64,000 bases of DNA from Phytopseudomonas argentinensis. Its GTDB lineage: Bacteria > Pseudomonadota > Gammaproteobacteria > Pseudomonadales > Pseudomonadaceae. Numbering within the stretch: the stretch's first letter is position 1; every line of letters starts with the position of its first letter. Made by a program: the position numbers and the translations under genes. This document shows, piece after piece, positions 1-6,187 of this stretch. The stretch lies in the NCBI RefSeq assembly GCF_900113905.1, contig NZ_FORC01000004.1, positions 434,001 to 498,000 on the forward strand, written 5' to 3'. The notes under the pieces are model-generated. The model did no database searches. It saw only the letters and a list, made by a program, of their open reading frames with translations, and had not been told where the DNA came from.

Positions 1-42
1 CAACGCCGACACCACCGCGCTTTGTACGCTTGGATAGATCAT
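1..42 (-). CDS. Start of an unidentified phage gene, cut by the window edge
   Basis: A minus-strand ATG at 40-42 overlaps the TGA stop of the VRR-NUC gene as ATGA, the same coupling used throughout this operon. Fourteen codons (MIYPSVQSAVVSAL) are open to the window edge. In lambda-like phages an antiterminator or Holliday-junction resolvase often occupies this place, but 14 residues do not allow an identification. Confidence 0.5.
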   Translation of the reverse strand, partial: MIYPSVQSAVVSAL

Positions 43-494
43 CGCCCTCCCCCCTCAACCATCGCCACTGTCGGCGCGCTCGCCAGATACGCCTCGATCA
101 CCTTCATTGCCTCGTCCATCCCCCGGCACACCACGCCCTTGTAGCCCTGCTGCTGGACGTCGTGCAGGAATGCCCGCTGCGTTTCGCTCAGCGCGGCGCT
201 GTGCGGCGCCGCGGCCTTGAACTCGATGTACAGGCCGAAGAACCCGCCGCGGGCCATCGGCAGCACGATGTCGCTCACCCCTGCCTTCACGCCCTGCACC
301 TTCAGCTTGGCGGCCACAGCCTTCACACGGTGCCCACCGTTGGGCACGTGATACGCCAGGCCGGCGGCCACCGGGTGGCGAACCTGCAGCCAGCGGAACA
401 GCGCGGCCTGCTCCATGCCCTCGTAGTCGACTGCCGGGCGCCGCGTGCTCGGTTTCGCCAGTTGCCACTTCTTGATCGGTTGAGCCACGGTCAA
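39..494 (-). CDS. VRR-NUC domain nuclease
   Basis: A 151-residue protein with the VRR-NUC pattern of the PD-(D/E)XK nuclease superfamily: PNGGHR (residues about 51-56), a V-S-D-I segment preceded by GVKAG (about 69-77), then LYIEFK (about 88-93), which supplies the E-x-K catalytic pair, and a following LSETQ. Stand-alone VRR-NUC proteins are common in phages and are thought to act on branched or flapped DNA during replication or packaging. It overlaps the upstream zinc-finger gene by 4 bp, so it is translated from the same minus-strand transcript. The fold assignment is confident; the substrate is unknown. Confidence 0.85.
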   Translation of the reverse strand: MTVAQPIKKWQLAKPSTRRPAVDYEGMEQAALFRWLQVRHPVAAGLAYHVPNGGHRVKAVAAKLKVQGVKAGVSDIVLPMARGGFFGLYIEFKAAAPHSAALSETQRAFLHDVQQQGYKGVVCRGMDEAMKVIEAYLASAPTVAMVEGGGR

Positions 495-781
495 TCCCCC
501 GAGTAGTGCGTGCCGCCAGGGCCGCGTGTGTTGGCTTGCTGGTAGCGCTCGGCATCGCCGGCAATGGCCTGGCGGGTTGGGCGCGGCGCACGGCGCTCGG
601 CGGCGGTCAGCTCCTGGCGCAGGTAGGCGATCGCCTGCTCTGGGCTCATCGCCTCGCCGCCGGCCAGCACCACACCGGCGCCGTTGCAGGCCACGCAGCC
701 GTTCCGGTGGTAGATGCCCCGGTACTCGCCGGAACCCTGGCAGATCTCGCAGCGCTGGTGCTGCTCGGCGTTCACGCGCAT
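491..781 (-). CDS. Small protein with DnaJ-type CxxCxGxG zinc-finger pair
   Basis: About 96 residues from the ATG at 781. I chose this start because an aggggtgag Shine-Dalgarno-like sequence precedes it, and because the alternative start at 808 would overlap the upstream gene by 37 bp. The N-terminal half carries CEICQGSG and CVACNGAG, the paired motif of DnaJ zinc-binding domains. The C-terminal half is Ala/Arg-rich and probably helical. Such proteins are frequent beside replication genes in Pseudomonas phages; their role is not known. The gene is coupled to its neighbours by a 10-bp overlap upstream and a 4-bp overlap downstream. Confidence 0.7.
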   Translation of the reverse strand: MRVNAEQHQRCEICQGSGEYRGIYHRNGCVACNGAGVVLAGGEAMSPEQAIAYLRQELTAAERRAPRPTRQAIAGDAERYQQANTRGPGGTHYSGD

Positions 782-1020
782 GGGCTCACCCCTATCGCAG
801 TCCAGCATGAACCCTCCTCAACCTTGAACGTGACGTGCATGCCTGGACTTACGCCCATCAGATGCTTCCGGCATACCCCGCCAAGGCCACGAGATACGTA
901 GTGGGCACAATCACCACACACGCGATCATCGACATCGAAGCGCTTCTCGCCGCAGGTGGTGCACCACGAGCCCTTCTCGCCTTCGCGGCCCTGGGTAACG
1001 AAACACCGGTCACAGGCCAT
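772..1020 (-). CDS. Cysteine-rich small phage protein, probable zinc binder
   Basis: 82 residues with CDRC at 3-6, CTTC near 20-23, CGDC near 35-38 and further single cysteines, a layout suggesting two or three zinc knuckles or ribbons. It starts 3 bp after the recombinase stop (1024-1026) and overlaps the next gene by 10 bp, so it is inside the leftward operon. I recognise no named family. Protein-protein or nucleic-acid binding are the obvious possibilities, by inference only. Confidence 0.65.
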   Translation of the reverse strand: MACDRCFVTQGREGEKGSWCTTCGEKRFDVDDRVCGDCAHYVSRGLGGVCRKHLMGVSPGMHVTFKVEEGSCWTAIGVSPCA

Positions 1021-1023
1021 TTT

Positions 1024-2058
1024 TCACCCTCCCCACGTAGAAATACCGGAAACGGCGCTATCGCCCGCTGCTTCTGGCTTGCAGTCATTTTTAAGAAGTG
1101 CAGGAACGGCCACTTTTTGGCCGTGTGCATCAGCAAAGCCGCACTCGTCGAGGCGTGCATGCCATCGCTCCAGTGCCTCGCGGCGACGGTCCATTGCGTC
1201 GCGGGTCAGGTAGGTCTCGGTGGTCACGCCCAGGGCATGGTTGATCAACAGCTCGCCCACCATGTGATCGACGCCGATGTCCGCCAGGCTGGAGCGCATC
1301 AGCTTGCGCAGGTCGTGGCTCGTCCACTGCCGGCCGCTCACCTCGCGCATCAGGGCGTGGCCGCTGGTCAGCGCCATGCCGGCACCACCGCGCACCGGGA
1401 ACAGCCATGCAGTCTTCAAGCGAGCATCCGGCAGCGCGGCGCGGTACCGGCGCAACAGACCCAGCACCTGGGTGGTCAGCGGCAGGACATGCTCGCGGCG
1501 GCTCTTCGTGTTCGCCTCGGGGATTACCCACACCCGCTCATCCAGCGACACATGGCCCCAGCGCGCCCCCAGCGTCTCGGCGATGCGCGTGCCGTGGGCC
1601 AGCATCATCAGCGGCAGCATCCCCTTAGCCGGCTCCGCGTTGAACACGCTCACCAGGTGCTGCACCAGCTCGGCCAGGTCAACCCGCGACAGTGCTGCCG
1701 GCTTCGGCCGCAGCTTGCCCTTGTAGAAATCCCGGAAGGTCGTGCCGGCCAGCGGGTTGCTGTCCATGCGCTTTTGCGTCTCGGCCATTGCGAACGCCTG
1801 GCGCAGGCCCTGCAACGCCTTCTGCACCGTGCGAGGCGCCAGCTCCTGGTGCATCGGGAACACCAACTGGTCGTCCAGCGTCACGCGGTCGACCTTGCGC
1901 AGCGCCACCTTGCCCACGCGCGGCAGCACGTGCTTGCGCATCAGGCAGGCCATGCTCGCCCGGTACTTCTCGCTACGCGTGCGGTCACCCTCGATACGCG
2001 ACAGCCACCACTCGACCACATCGCCAAGGGTGCGGAAGCCTGGTTTCTTAGCCATCAA
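1024..2058 (-). CDS. Second tyrosine recombinase, inside the replication operon
   Basis: 344 residues. The N-terminal half looks like a SAM-like core-binding domain (RTRSEKYRASM through RTVQKALQGLRQAFAMA). The C-terminal half has the catalytic set of tyrosine recombinases: Arg in HGTRIAETLGARW, His and Arg in SHDLRKLMR, and a His...Tyr pair in NHALGVTTETYLTRD, where Tyr is the likely nucleophile. It lacks the arm-binding N-terminus seen in the integrase at 20900. It overlaps the upstream small gene by 4 bp and is therefore expressed with replication functions. A resolvase role (dimer or concatemer resolution) or a second integrase are both possible. Confidence 0.9.
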   Translation of the reverse strand: MMAKKPGFRTLGDVVEWWLSRIEGDRTRSEKYRASMACLMRKHVLPRVGKVALRKVDRVTLDDQLVFPMHQELAPRTVQKALQGLRQAFAMAETQKRMDSNPLAGTTFRDFYKGKLRPKPAALSRVDLAELVQHLVSVFNAEPAKGMLPLMMLAHGTRIAETLGARWGHVSLDERVWVIPEANTKSRREHVLPLTTQVLGLLRRYRAALPDARLKTAWLFPVRGGAGMALTSGHALMREVSGRQWTSHDLRKLMRSSLADIGVDHMVGELLINHALGVTTETYLTRDAMDRRREALERWHARLDECGFADAHGQKVAVPALLKNDCKPEAAGDSAVSGISTWGG

Positions 2059-2285
2059 CGGTTCTCCTGCTCGGCGCGCATCGTCCGGATCTGATCCTGC
2101 AGGGCGTGAATCTGCCCGATCAGCGCCTTCGCCATCTCGATAGGATCGCCGAACATATAAATCTCGAGATCGACGTAACGACTGGCCGCGTCAGTCCAGA
2201 TGCGGCCCCCCGGAAAGTCCGGGTCCTCCTTGCGCGGAGCAGCCTTCGCCAGCGCCAGCAGATCCTCGATTGTTGGGCTGGCCAT
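2055..2285 (-). CDS. Hypothetical phage protein, 76 aa
   Basis: A small acidic protein starting at 2285, where it abuts the stop of the upstream gene, and overlapping the recombinase start by 4 bp. It has a Pro/Asp-rich middle (PDFPGG) and a C-terminal helix (MAKALIGQIHALQDQIRTMR) that could form a short coiled coil. I do not recognise a family. The tight coupling on both sides is the main reason to accept it as a gene. Confidence 0.6.
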   Translation of the reverse strand: MASPTIEDLLALAKAAPRKEDPDFPGGRIWTDAASRYVDLEIYMFGDPIEMAKALIGQIHALQDQIRTMRAEQENR

Positions 2286-2494
2286 CAGCGAGCTCTCCTG
2301 GCAGCACGATCCGCCTCGATTGAATCGGTTGCGCCGAAGGCGGTCAGGCAGTACACGAAAGGCACGCTCTCGCCCGGGCGAATCACCGCCACCCGGGCAT
2401 GCTGGTAGCGGCAGCTGAAAAGCACGTAGCCATCGGGCGTGCGGTAGCAGTGCTGGCGGCGCGGGACGATGCGGATGCGCAGGAGGTCAGCCAT
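2285..2494 (-). CDS. Hypothetical phage protein, 69 aa
   Basis: The start at 2494 (MADLLRIRIVPRRQ) is chosen because it gives only an 8-bp overlap with the upstream gene; the frame stays open to 2554, but that would overlap more. The product is basic and beta-rich (VLFSCRYQ, VAVIRPGESVPFVYCL), with no recognised domain. Its neighbours place it in the leftward replication operon. Confidence 0.6.
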   Translation of the reverse strand: MADLLRIRIVPRRQHCYRTPDGYVLFSCRYQHARVAVIRPGESVPFVYCLTAFGATDSIEADRAARRAR

Positions 2495-3071
2495 TGGCGG
2501 TGCCATCCTTGGAGACGAACCTGCGACCGTAACCCTCACCATCGGCTTCAACATCGCCGCGGGCTGTCATCTCATCAATCAACCGGCAGGCGCGGTTGAA
2601 ATTGATCAGAAACATTCTCTGCAAGCGTGAAGGCCCGAATCGATCCTCTCCTACAGCTCGGCGTACGGAGTTCAGCAACGAGGAATAGGCGTCAGCGCCA
2701 ACGCGGGCATCAGCCCGCAGCAGATTGACATCAGCTAGCAGCTTGTCGCGCTCCGTCTTCAAGTCGCGCATTGCACGCGTCTCGGTCTGCTGATGCATGC
2801 GGTACAGGCCTTCGAGAGATTCCGCATAATCCAGCAGCTCCAGCACCGAGGTGGGGTTGGCGGCAGCCATGAATCTCGCATTTGCACGGCATGTATCATC
2901 CGAAACAAGGCAGTTCGAAAAGGCCTGGCCAATGCGGCCGCCATTCTCGTGAGCGACGAAGTGCCCCACCACATTGCCGTGCTGGTTCGTTTCGTCACCG
3001 TCCGCCAACCACGCGCCCTGGGTAGCTTGTTGCGCCAAACGCCGCAGCTCCTGTCGATCAACTTCTCTCAT
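2487..3071 (-). CDS. Ea22/ead-like phage protein with C-terminal FtsK-gamma-like winged helix
   Basis: 194 residues. The N-terminal two thirds resemble ead/Ea22-type phage proteins, whose hallmark NARFMAAANPTSVLELLD is seen at about residues 63-80, followed by a long helical stretch. The C-terminal about 45 residues (SRLQRMFLINFNRACRLIDE and following) match the gamma domain of the DNA translocase FtsK, a winged helix that reads KOPS/SRS sequences in chromosomes. No translocase motor domain is present. The ATG overlaps the TGA of the upstream 52-aa gene. The function is unknown; a DNA-reading decoy or recruitment factor is inference. Confidence 0.7.
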   Translation of the reverse strand: MREVDRQELRRLAQQATQGAWLADGDETNQHGNVVGHFVAHENGGRIGQAFSNCLVSDDTCRANARFMAAANPTSVLELLDYAESLEGLYRMHQQTETRAMRDLKTERDKLLADVNLLRADARVGADAYSSLLNSVRRAVGEDRFGPSRLQRMFLINFNRACRLIDEMTARGDVEADGEGYGRRFVSKDGTANG

Positions 3072-3226
3072 CGCCTCGCCCCCATCGCCCGTTTCAACCC
3101 ACCGTCCTGCAGCACCAAGCGGTAATCGTTACCGCGCTGCACCTTGATCACCCGCTTACCCATCTGCTCCACCCGGAAGCCCACCAGCAGCAGCTGCTGC
3201 AGGGCCTGGGCCTGCGCACCGGTCAT
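3068..3226 (-). CDS. Small basic protein, 52 aa, in the replication operon
   Basis: Minus-strand ATG at 3224-3226 to TGA at 3068-3070, overlapping both neighbours as ATGA. The product begins MTGAQAQALQQLLL and is helical then beta-like (KRVIKVQRGNDYRLVLQDGG). It is too short for a confident family call. Perfect 4-bp coupling upstream (DnaC-type gene) and downstream supports it being real. Confidence 0.65.
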   Translation of the reverse strand: MTGAQAQALQQLLLVGFRVEQMGKRVIKVQRGNDYRLVLQDGGLKRAMGARR

Positions 3227-4035
3227 GCCACACCTCGCCGCGCGCTCTGCCAGTCGAACACCACCACCACCCCGCCGCCCTCGCGCAGCCGGTCGACCGT
3301 GCGGTCGCCCAGGGCGCCGGCCAGGGCCTCGGCGAACAGGTTCGAGATCACCAGCGTCGGCTTCATCTCCTCGTAACGGGCGTTGATCACCTCGAACATC
3401 ACCATCCGCTCGAAGTCCGTGCCGTAGCTCGCGCCCACCTCGTCGAGAATCAGCAGATCCGGCGTGCGGAACACCTCGATCGCCTCCCGCTCACTCTGCT
3501 GCGCCTCCTTGCCGTAACTCGCCTTCACCTGCTGGCACACCCGCGAAACGGTCGTGTACAGCACGTTGCGGCGGTGCTCGACCATCACCACATTCGCAAT
3601 CGCCGCCGCCAGGTGCGTCTTGCCGTTGCCCACGTGGCCCAGCAGCATCAGGCAGCGCGCCGCCGCTGCATTGGCCGGGAAGTCAGCGGCGTAACGACGT
3701 GCGGCAGCCAGCGCCACGCGCTGGCCATCAGTCGCGGCCCGATAGTTCTCGAAGGTCTTGGTCTTGAAGCGCAGCGGAATCAGCGCCTGGCCCAACTGCC
3801 GCTCGAGGCGAGCCGACACGGCCTGGCGCTGCTGTTCGTCGCGCTCCATCGCCTCGGCAACGGCCTGGGCTTGACGCGAACACTCCGGGCAGCCGGATAG
3901 CTGGCCCTCGCGCAGCACCGTCGCGATGTAATCGCCATGGTCCGGGCACTTGGCCGGCTGGGTACCGGATATCCCGGCGGACTGCTGCAGGCGCGCCAGG
4001 CTTGCGCCCAACGGGTTAGAGCTGGAACGTTCCAT
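3223..4035 (-). CDS. DnaC-like helicase loader ATPase
   Basis: 270 residues from the ATG at 4035, preceded by GGAGG with 9-nt spacing; the frame is open further upstream, but that would lie deep inside the preceding gene. An N-terminal zinc-binding stretch (CPDHGDY and GCPEC) is followed by an AAA+ domain with Walker A GHVGNGKTH, Walker B LLILDEVG, and an Arg-finger-type end (RTVDRLREGG). This is the DnaC/IstB class of loaders that deliver the replicative helicase to the origin. The gene lies immediately after the DnaT-type gene, overlapping it by 20 bp, which is the usual phage O/P arrangement. Confidence 0.88.
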   Translation of the reverse strand: MERSSSNPLGASLARLQQSAGISGTQPAKCPDHGDYIATVLREGQLSGCPECSRQAQAVAEAMERDEQQRQAVSARLERQLGQALIPLRFKTKTFENYRAATDGQRVALAAARRYAADFPANAAAARCLMLLGHVGNGKTHLAAAIANVVMVEHRRNVLYTTVSRVCQQVKASYGKEAQQSEREAIEVFRTPDLLILDEVGASYGTDFERMVMFEVINARYEEMKPTLVISNLFAEALAGALGDRTVDRLREGGGVVVVFDWQSARRGVA

Positions 4036-4804
4036 CGGCATTGGCCTCCAGGCCGGCATGTGGGTCTTGGTTCGCCAGCCCGGTGTGCTGGCTAGTGCGG
4101 CCAGGGCGAGCGCCCGACGTGGCAGCGGTGCGCACGGCATTGCGGTGGATCGACGCCACCAGCTCGCGGCACCAGCTGCCTTGGTTGTGCGACGCGTCGC
4201 GGGTCATCCAGTACGACACGAACTCCGCGATGGCCTGCTTGGTCACCTGGTCAGCAGTCACGCCGATCAGCTTCAGGTGCGGTGCAATGCTCACCTCGTC
4301 GGGCGCCCAGCCCTCGAACATCTCGAACCGCTGTCTGGCCTCGATTCCCGCTATCGGGGCCGGCGCCTGTTGTTGTTGTTCTTTATCTCTTCTCTTCTCT
4401 TCTTTAGGTAACGCATCTGCTAACGGCGGGGTAACGTTCGCAGCGTTACCTTTGCCGTTAGTTTTCTTGTGGCTGGCCACGCGCAGGGCCGTGAGAGAGC
4501 GATTCTTGGCGGTCTTGCCGTTGTGCCGGTCGAAATTCGGGATGCTGATCACCCCATCCGCCTCGATCAGCCAACCGACCGAAACCATGTGATCGCAGAA
4601 ACCGATAACGCCAACCAAACGATCCAGTAACTTTTTAGTAACGCTCGGAGCGTTACCTTGCTCGGTCTGTTGGTCGAACCAGCCCCAGACGCGCAGCAGC
4701 TTGCCCACCACCGCATCCAGGTCGATGTTTGCCAGGTCAGCGATCTGGCAAACCTCCGGCTTGTCGAGAGTGGCCAGCTCGAATTTGATCCAGTCACCGG
4801 CCAT
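4016..4804 (-). CDS. Phage replication initiation protein, DnaT-like C-terminus
   Basis: 262 residues from the ATG at 4804 (MAGDWIKFEL), with a ggtgat Shine-Dalgarno. The N-terminal part resembles the winged-helix initiator domain of phage O-type proteins (about residues 5-110). The middle is a Lys/Glu/Gln-rich linker. The C-terminal part (FEMFEGWAPD, then AIAEFVSYWMTRD) matches DnaT-type domains, which bind single-stranded DNA in primosome assembly. The 4816-4851 inverted repeat just upstream may fold over its ribosome site. With the DnaC-type gene it forms the replication module. The origin probably lies in or near this gene by analogy with lambda, but no iterons were located. Confidence 0.8.
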   Translation of the reverse strand: MAGDWIKFELATLDKPEVCQIADLANIDLDAVVGKLLRVWGWFDQQTEQGNAPSVTKKLLDRLVGVIGFCDHMVSVGWLIEADGVISIPNFDRHNGKTAKNRSLTALRVASHKKTNGKGNAANVTPPLADALPKEEKRRDKEQQQQAPAPIAGIEARQRFEMFEGWAPDEVSIAPHLKLIGVTADQVTKQAIAEFVSYWMTRDASHNQGSWCRELVASIHRNAVRTAATSGARPGRTSQHTGLANQDPHAGLEANADGTFQL

Positions 4805-4815
4805 GGCTATCACCA

Positions 4816-4851
4816 CGCGCCACGAAATACGCAACGCCAAAACGTGGCGCG
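4816..4851. promoter_or_regulatory. Inverted repeat next to the replication-gene ribosome site
   Basis: CGCGCCACG at 4816-4824 is repeated inverted as CGTGGCGCG at 4843-4851, giving a perfect 9-bp stem with an 18-nt loop in the leftward transcript. The stem ends a few bases from the ggtgat Shine-Dalgarno of the replication gene that starts at 4804. It could damp translation or bind a protein; nothing more can be said from sequence. Confidence 0.45.
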
Positions 4852-4863
4852 CCACATCCTGTG

Positions 4864-4946
4864 TTGCGGGGGAAAAGAGAAATGCCCATAATCAGGCCTC
4901 GTGATGTTGCGTTACATGGAGCCCGGTCTAGCCACCGGGCTTTTTA
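4864..4946 (+). ncRNA. Candidate OOP-like antisense small RNA
   Basis: On the plus strand, TTGCGG (4864-4869) and CATAAT (4887-4892) are separated by exactly 17 bp, a good sigma-70 promoter. About 30 bp on is an intrinsic terminator: AGCCCGGT (4920-4927), a 6-nt loop, ACCGGGCT (4934-4941), then TTTTATT. The transcript would be roughly 48 nt and antisense to the leftward mRNA between the cro-like and replication genes, the position and direction of lambda OOP RNA. The terminator's T-run reads only on the plus strand, which argues that a plus-strand transcript exists. Confidence 0.5.
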
Positions 4947-5034
4947 TTGCCCGCGATTCGGGCACTGTATAAATCCCCATCCCTTCCATCCGTCTGCCGC
5001 CTTGGGCATTGGCTCGGTAGGATGCGAATCGTGG

Positions 5035-5214
5035 TCAGGCGACGGCCTTCTCGCTGTCGTCGACCTTCAGCGCTCCATCAGTGATCCGCTCAAGCTCGTA
5101 TTGGCGAAGAGGCGGAACGCTCACCCACTGCCGGACCGCTTCGTAAGAAACGCCCAATGCCTTGGCGAGAGACTTCATCGAACCGTAATGCTCGATTGCT
5201 TGTGCTTTGGTCAT
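5035..5214 (-). CDS. Cro-like helix-turn-helix repressor, 59 aa
   Basis: Minus-strand ATG at 5214 with GGGAGG five bases upstream, stop at 5035. The product begins MTKAQAIEHYGSMKSLAKAL and contains a Cro/YdaS-type HTH whose core GVSYEAVRQW is identical to the HTH segment of the cI-like repressor next door (its residues 32-41). The two divergent regulators therefore probably read the same operators. It is the first gene of the leftward operon and lies under the 5243-5277 operators. Confidence 0.85.
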   Translation of the reverse strand: MTKAQAIEHYGSMKSLAKALGVSYEAVRQWVSVPPLRQYELERITDGALKVDDSEKAVA

Positions 5215-5242
5215 GGCGACCTCCCATTGCCCTGTCGCAATT

Positions 5243-5277
5243 CAAGCATGCTTGTATTTATTAAACAAGCATGCTTG
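5243..5277. promoter_or_regulatory. oR-like operator pair between cro-like and cI-like genes
   Basis: Two perfect copies of the palindrome CAAGCATGCTTG at 5243-5254 and 5266-5277, centres 23 bp apart, lie between the divergent regulator genes. A poorer 9-of-12 match (GAAGCAACCTTG, 5279-5290) may be a third site. Variants of the same palindrome recur at 10603-10657. On the leftward strand TTGCTT followed 16 bp later by TAATAA gives a plausible promoter lying across the sites. Repressor binding is inferred from position and symmetry. Confidence 0.8.
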
Positions 5278-5302
5278 GGAAGCAACCTTGTAAATTCCGC
5301 CA

Positions 5303-6139
5303 ATGAAAATTACCGACCGCATCACTCAACTCGTTCTCGCCAGGCGGCCCTCCATCGGCGCCCGTGGCGTTAAGCGCGATATCGCCAACACCTGCGGCGT
5401 TAGCTACGAAGCCGTGCGGCAGTGGTTCGCCGGTGACACAGGCAACATCAAGAACGAGAACCTGGCAGCGCTGGCCGAGGGATACGACACGACCGTCGAC
5501 TGGCTGCTATCGGGAAAGGGTGAGCCGCCACGCCGTAAGCAGGCGTCCGGGGCTGCGGAGAAGGTGCTGCAGATGCTGCAGGGCAAGAACCTGCGGCCGG
5601 ATCAGCTCGAACGCTTGGAGAAATCAGTCACCGATACCCTGAACGACACCTACCCGACCTCGGCGCCAGCCGATAACGTCATCGTGGCCGACTTCCACCG
5701 CCGGCCAACCTTCGGCGACGAGATCCGCATCGCCCACTACGACGTCCAGGGCGCCATGGGTGGCGGCAAGGTGGTGCACGATTTCCCCGAGATGTTCCGC
5801 GACGTGACGGTCAGCCAGCAGCACCTGCGCGAGCTCGGCGTCACCTACAAGGACCCGGCCCACCTGAAGCTGATAACCGGTGCGGGCCAGTCGATGGCGC
5901 CGACCATCCAGGACAAAGACCCGATGATTATCGACGCCAGCGTGCGCGAGTTCACCGGAGACGGCATCTACGCCTTCGCCTGGCAGGGCCACTTCTACAT
6001 CAAGCGCCTGCAGGTCGCCGATGCCGAGCATTTCGAGATGATCTCCGACAACCCGCAGCATAAGGATCGGGTGATTAAAGCAGAAGAGGCATTCATACAA
6101 GGAAGGATTTTGCTCGTGTGGAATGCCAATCGACTCTAA
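5303..6139 (+). CDS. cI-like prophage repressor, HTH plus S24 peptidase domain
   Basis: 278 residues. HTH at about 22-45 (GVSYEAVRQWFAG), linker, then a LexA/CI-type S24 peptidase domain with catalytic Ser197 in GQSMAP and Lys234 in FYIKRLQ. RecA-stimulated self-cleavage normally needs Ala-Gly or Cys-Gly between the domains. Here the corresponding stretch reads Gly150-Ala151-Met152-Gly153, so the scissile bond is unusual or elsewhere. It is divergent from the cro-like gene, with the operators between them. The AT-rich two-gene unit begins only 48 bp downstream, so it may share the repressor-maintenance transcript. Function is secure; SOS sensitivity is inferred. Confidence 0.92.
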   Translation: MKITDRITQLVLARRPSIGARGVKRDIANTCGVSYEAVRQWFAGDTGNIKNENLAALAEGYDTTVDWLLSGKGEPPRRKQASGAAEKVLQMLQGKNLRPDQLERLEKSVTDTLNDTYPTSAPADNVIVADFHRRPTFGDEIRIAHYDVQGAMGGGKVVHDFPEMFRDVTVSQQHLRELGVTYKDPAHLKLITGAGQSMAPTIQDKDPMIIDASVREFTGDGIYAFAWQGHFYIKRLQVADAEHFEMISDNPQHKDRVIKAEEAFIQGRILLVWNANRL

Positions 6140-6187
6140 TCCTTGCTAAATACCCAGTCCCAATAATTTAATCAATAGGCCACATGG

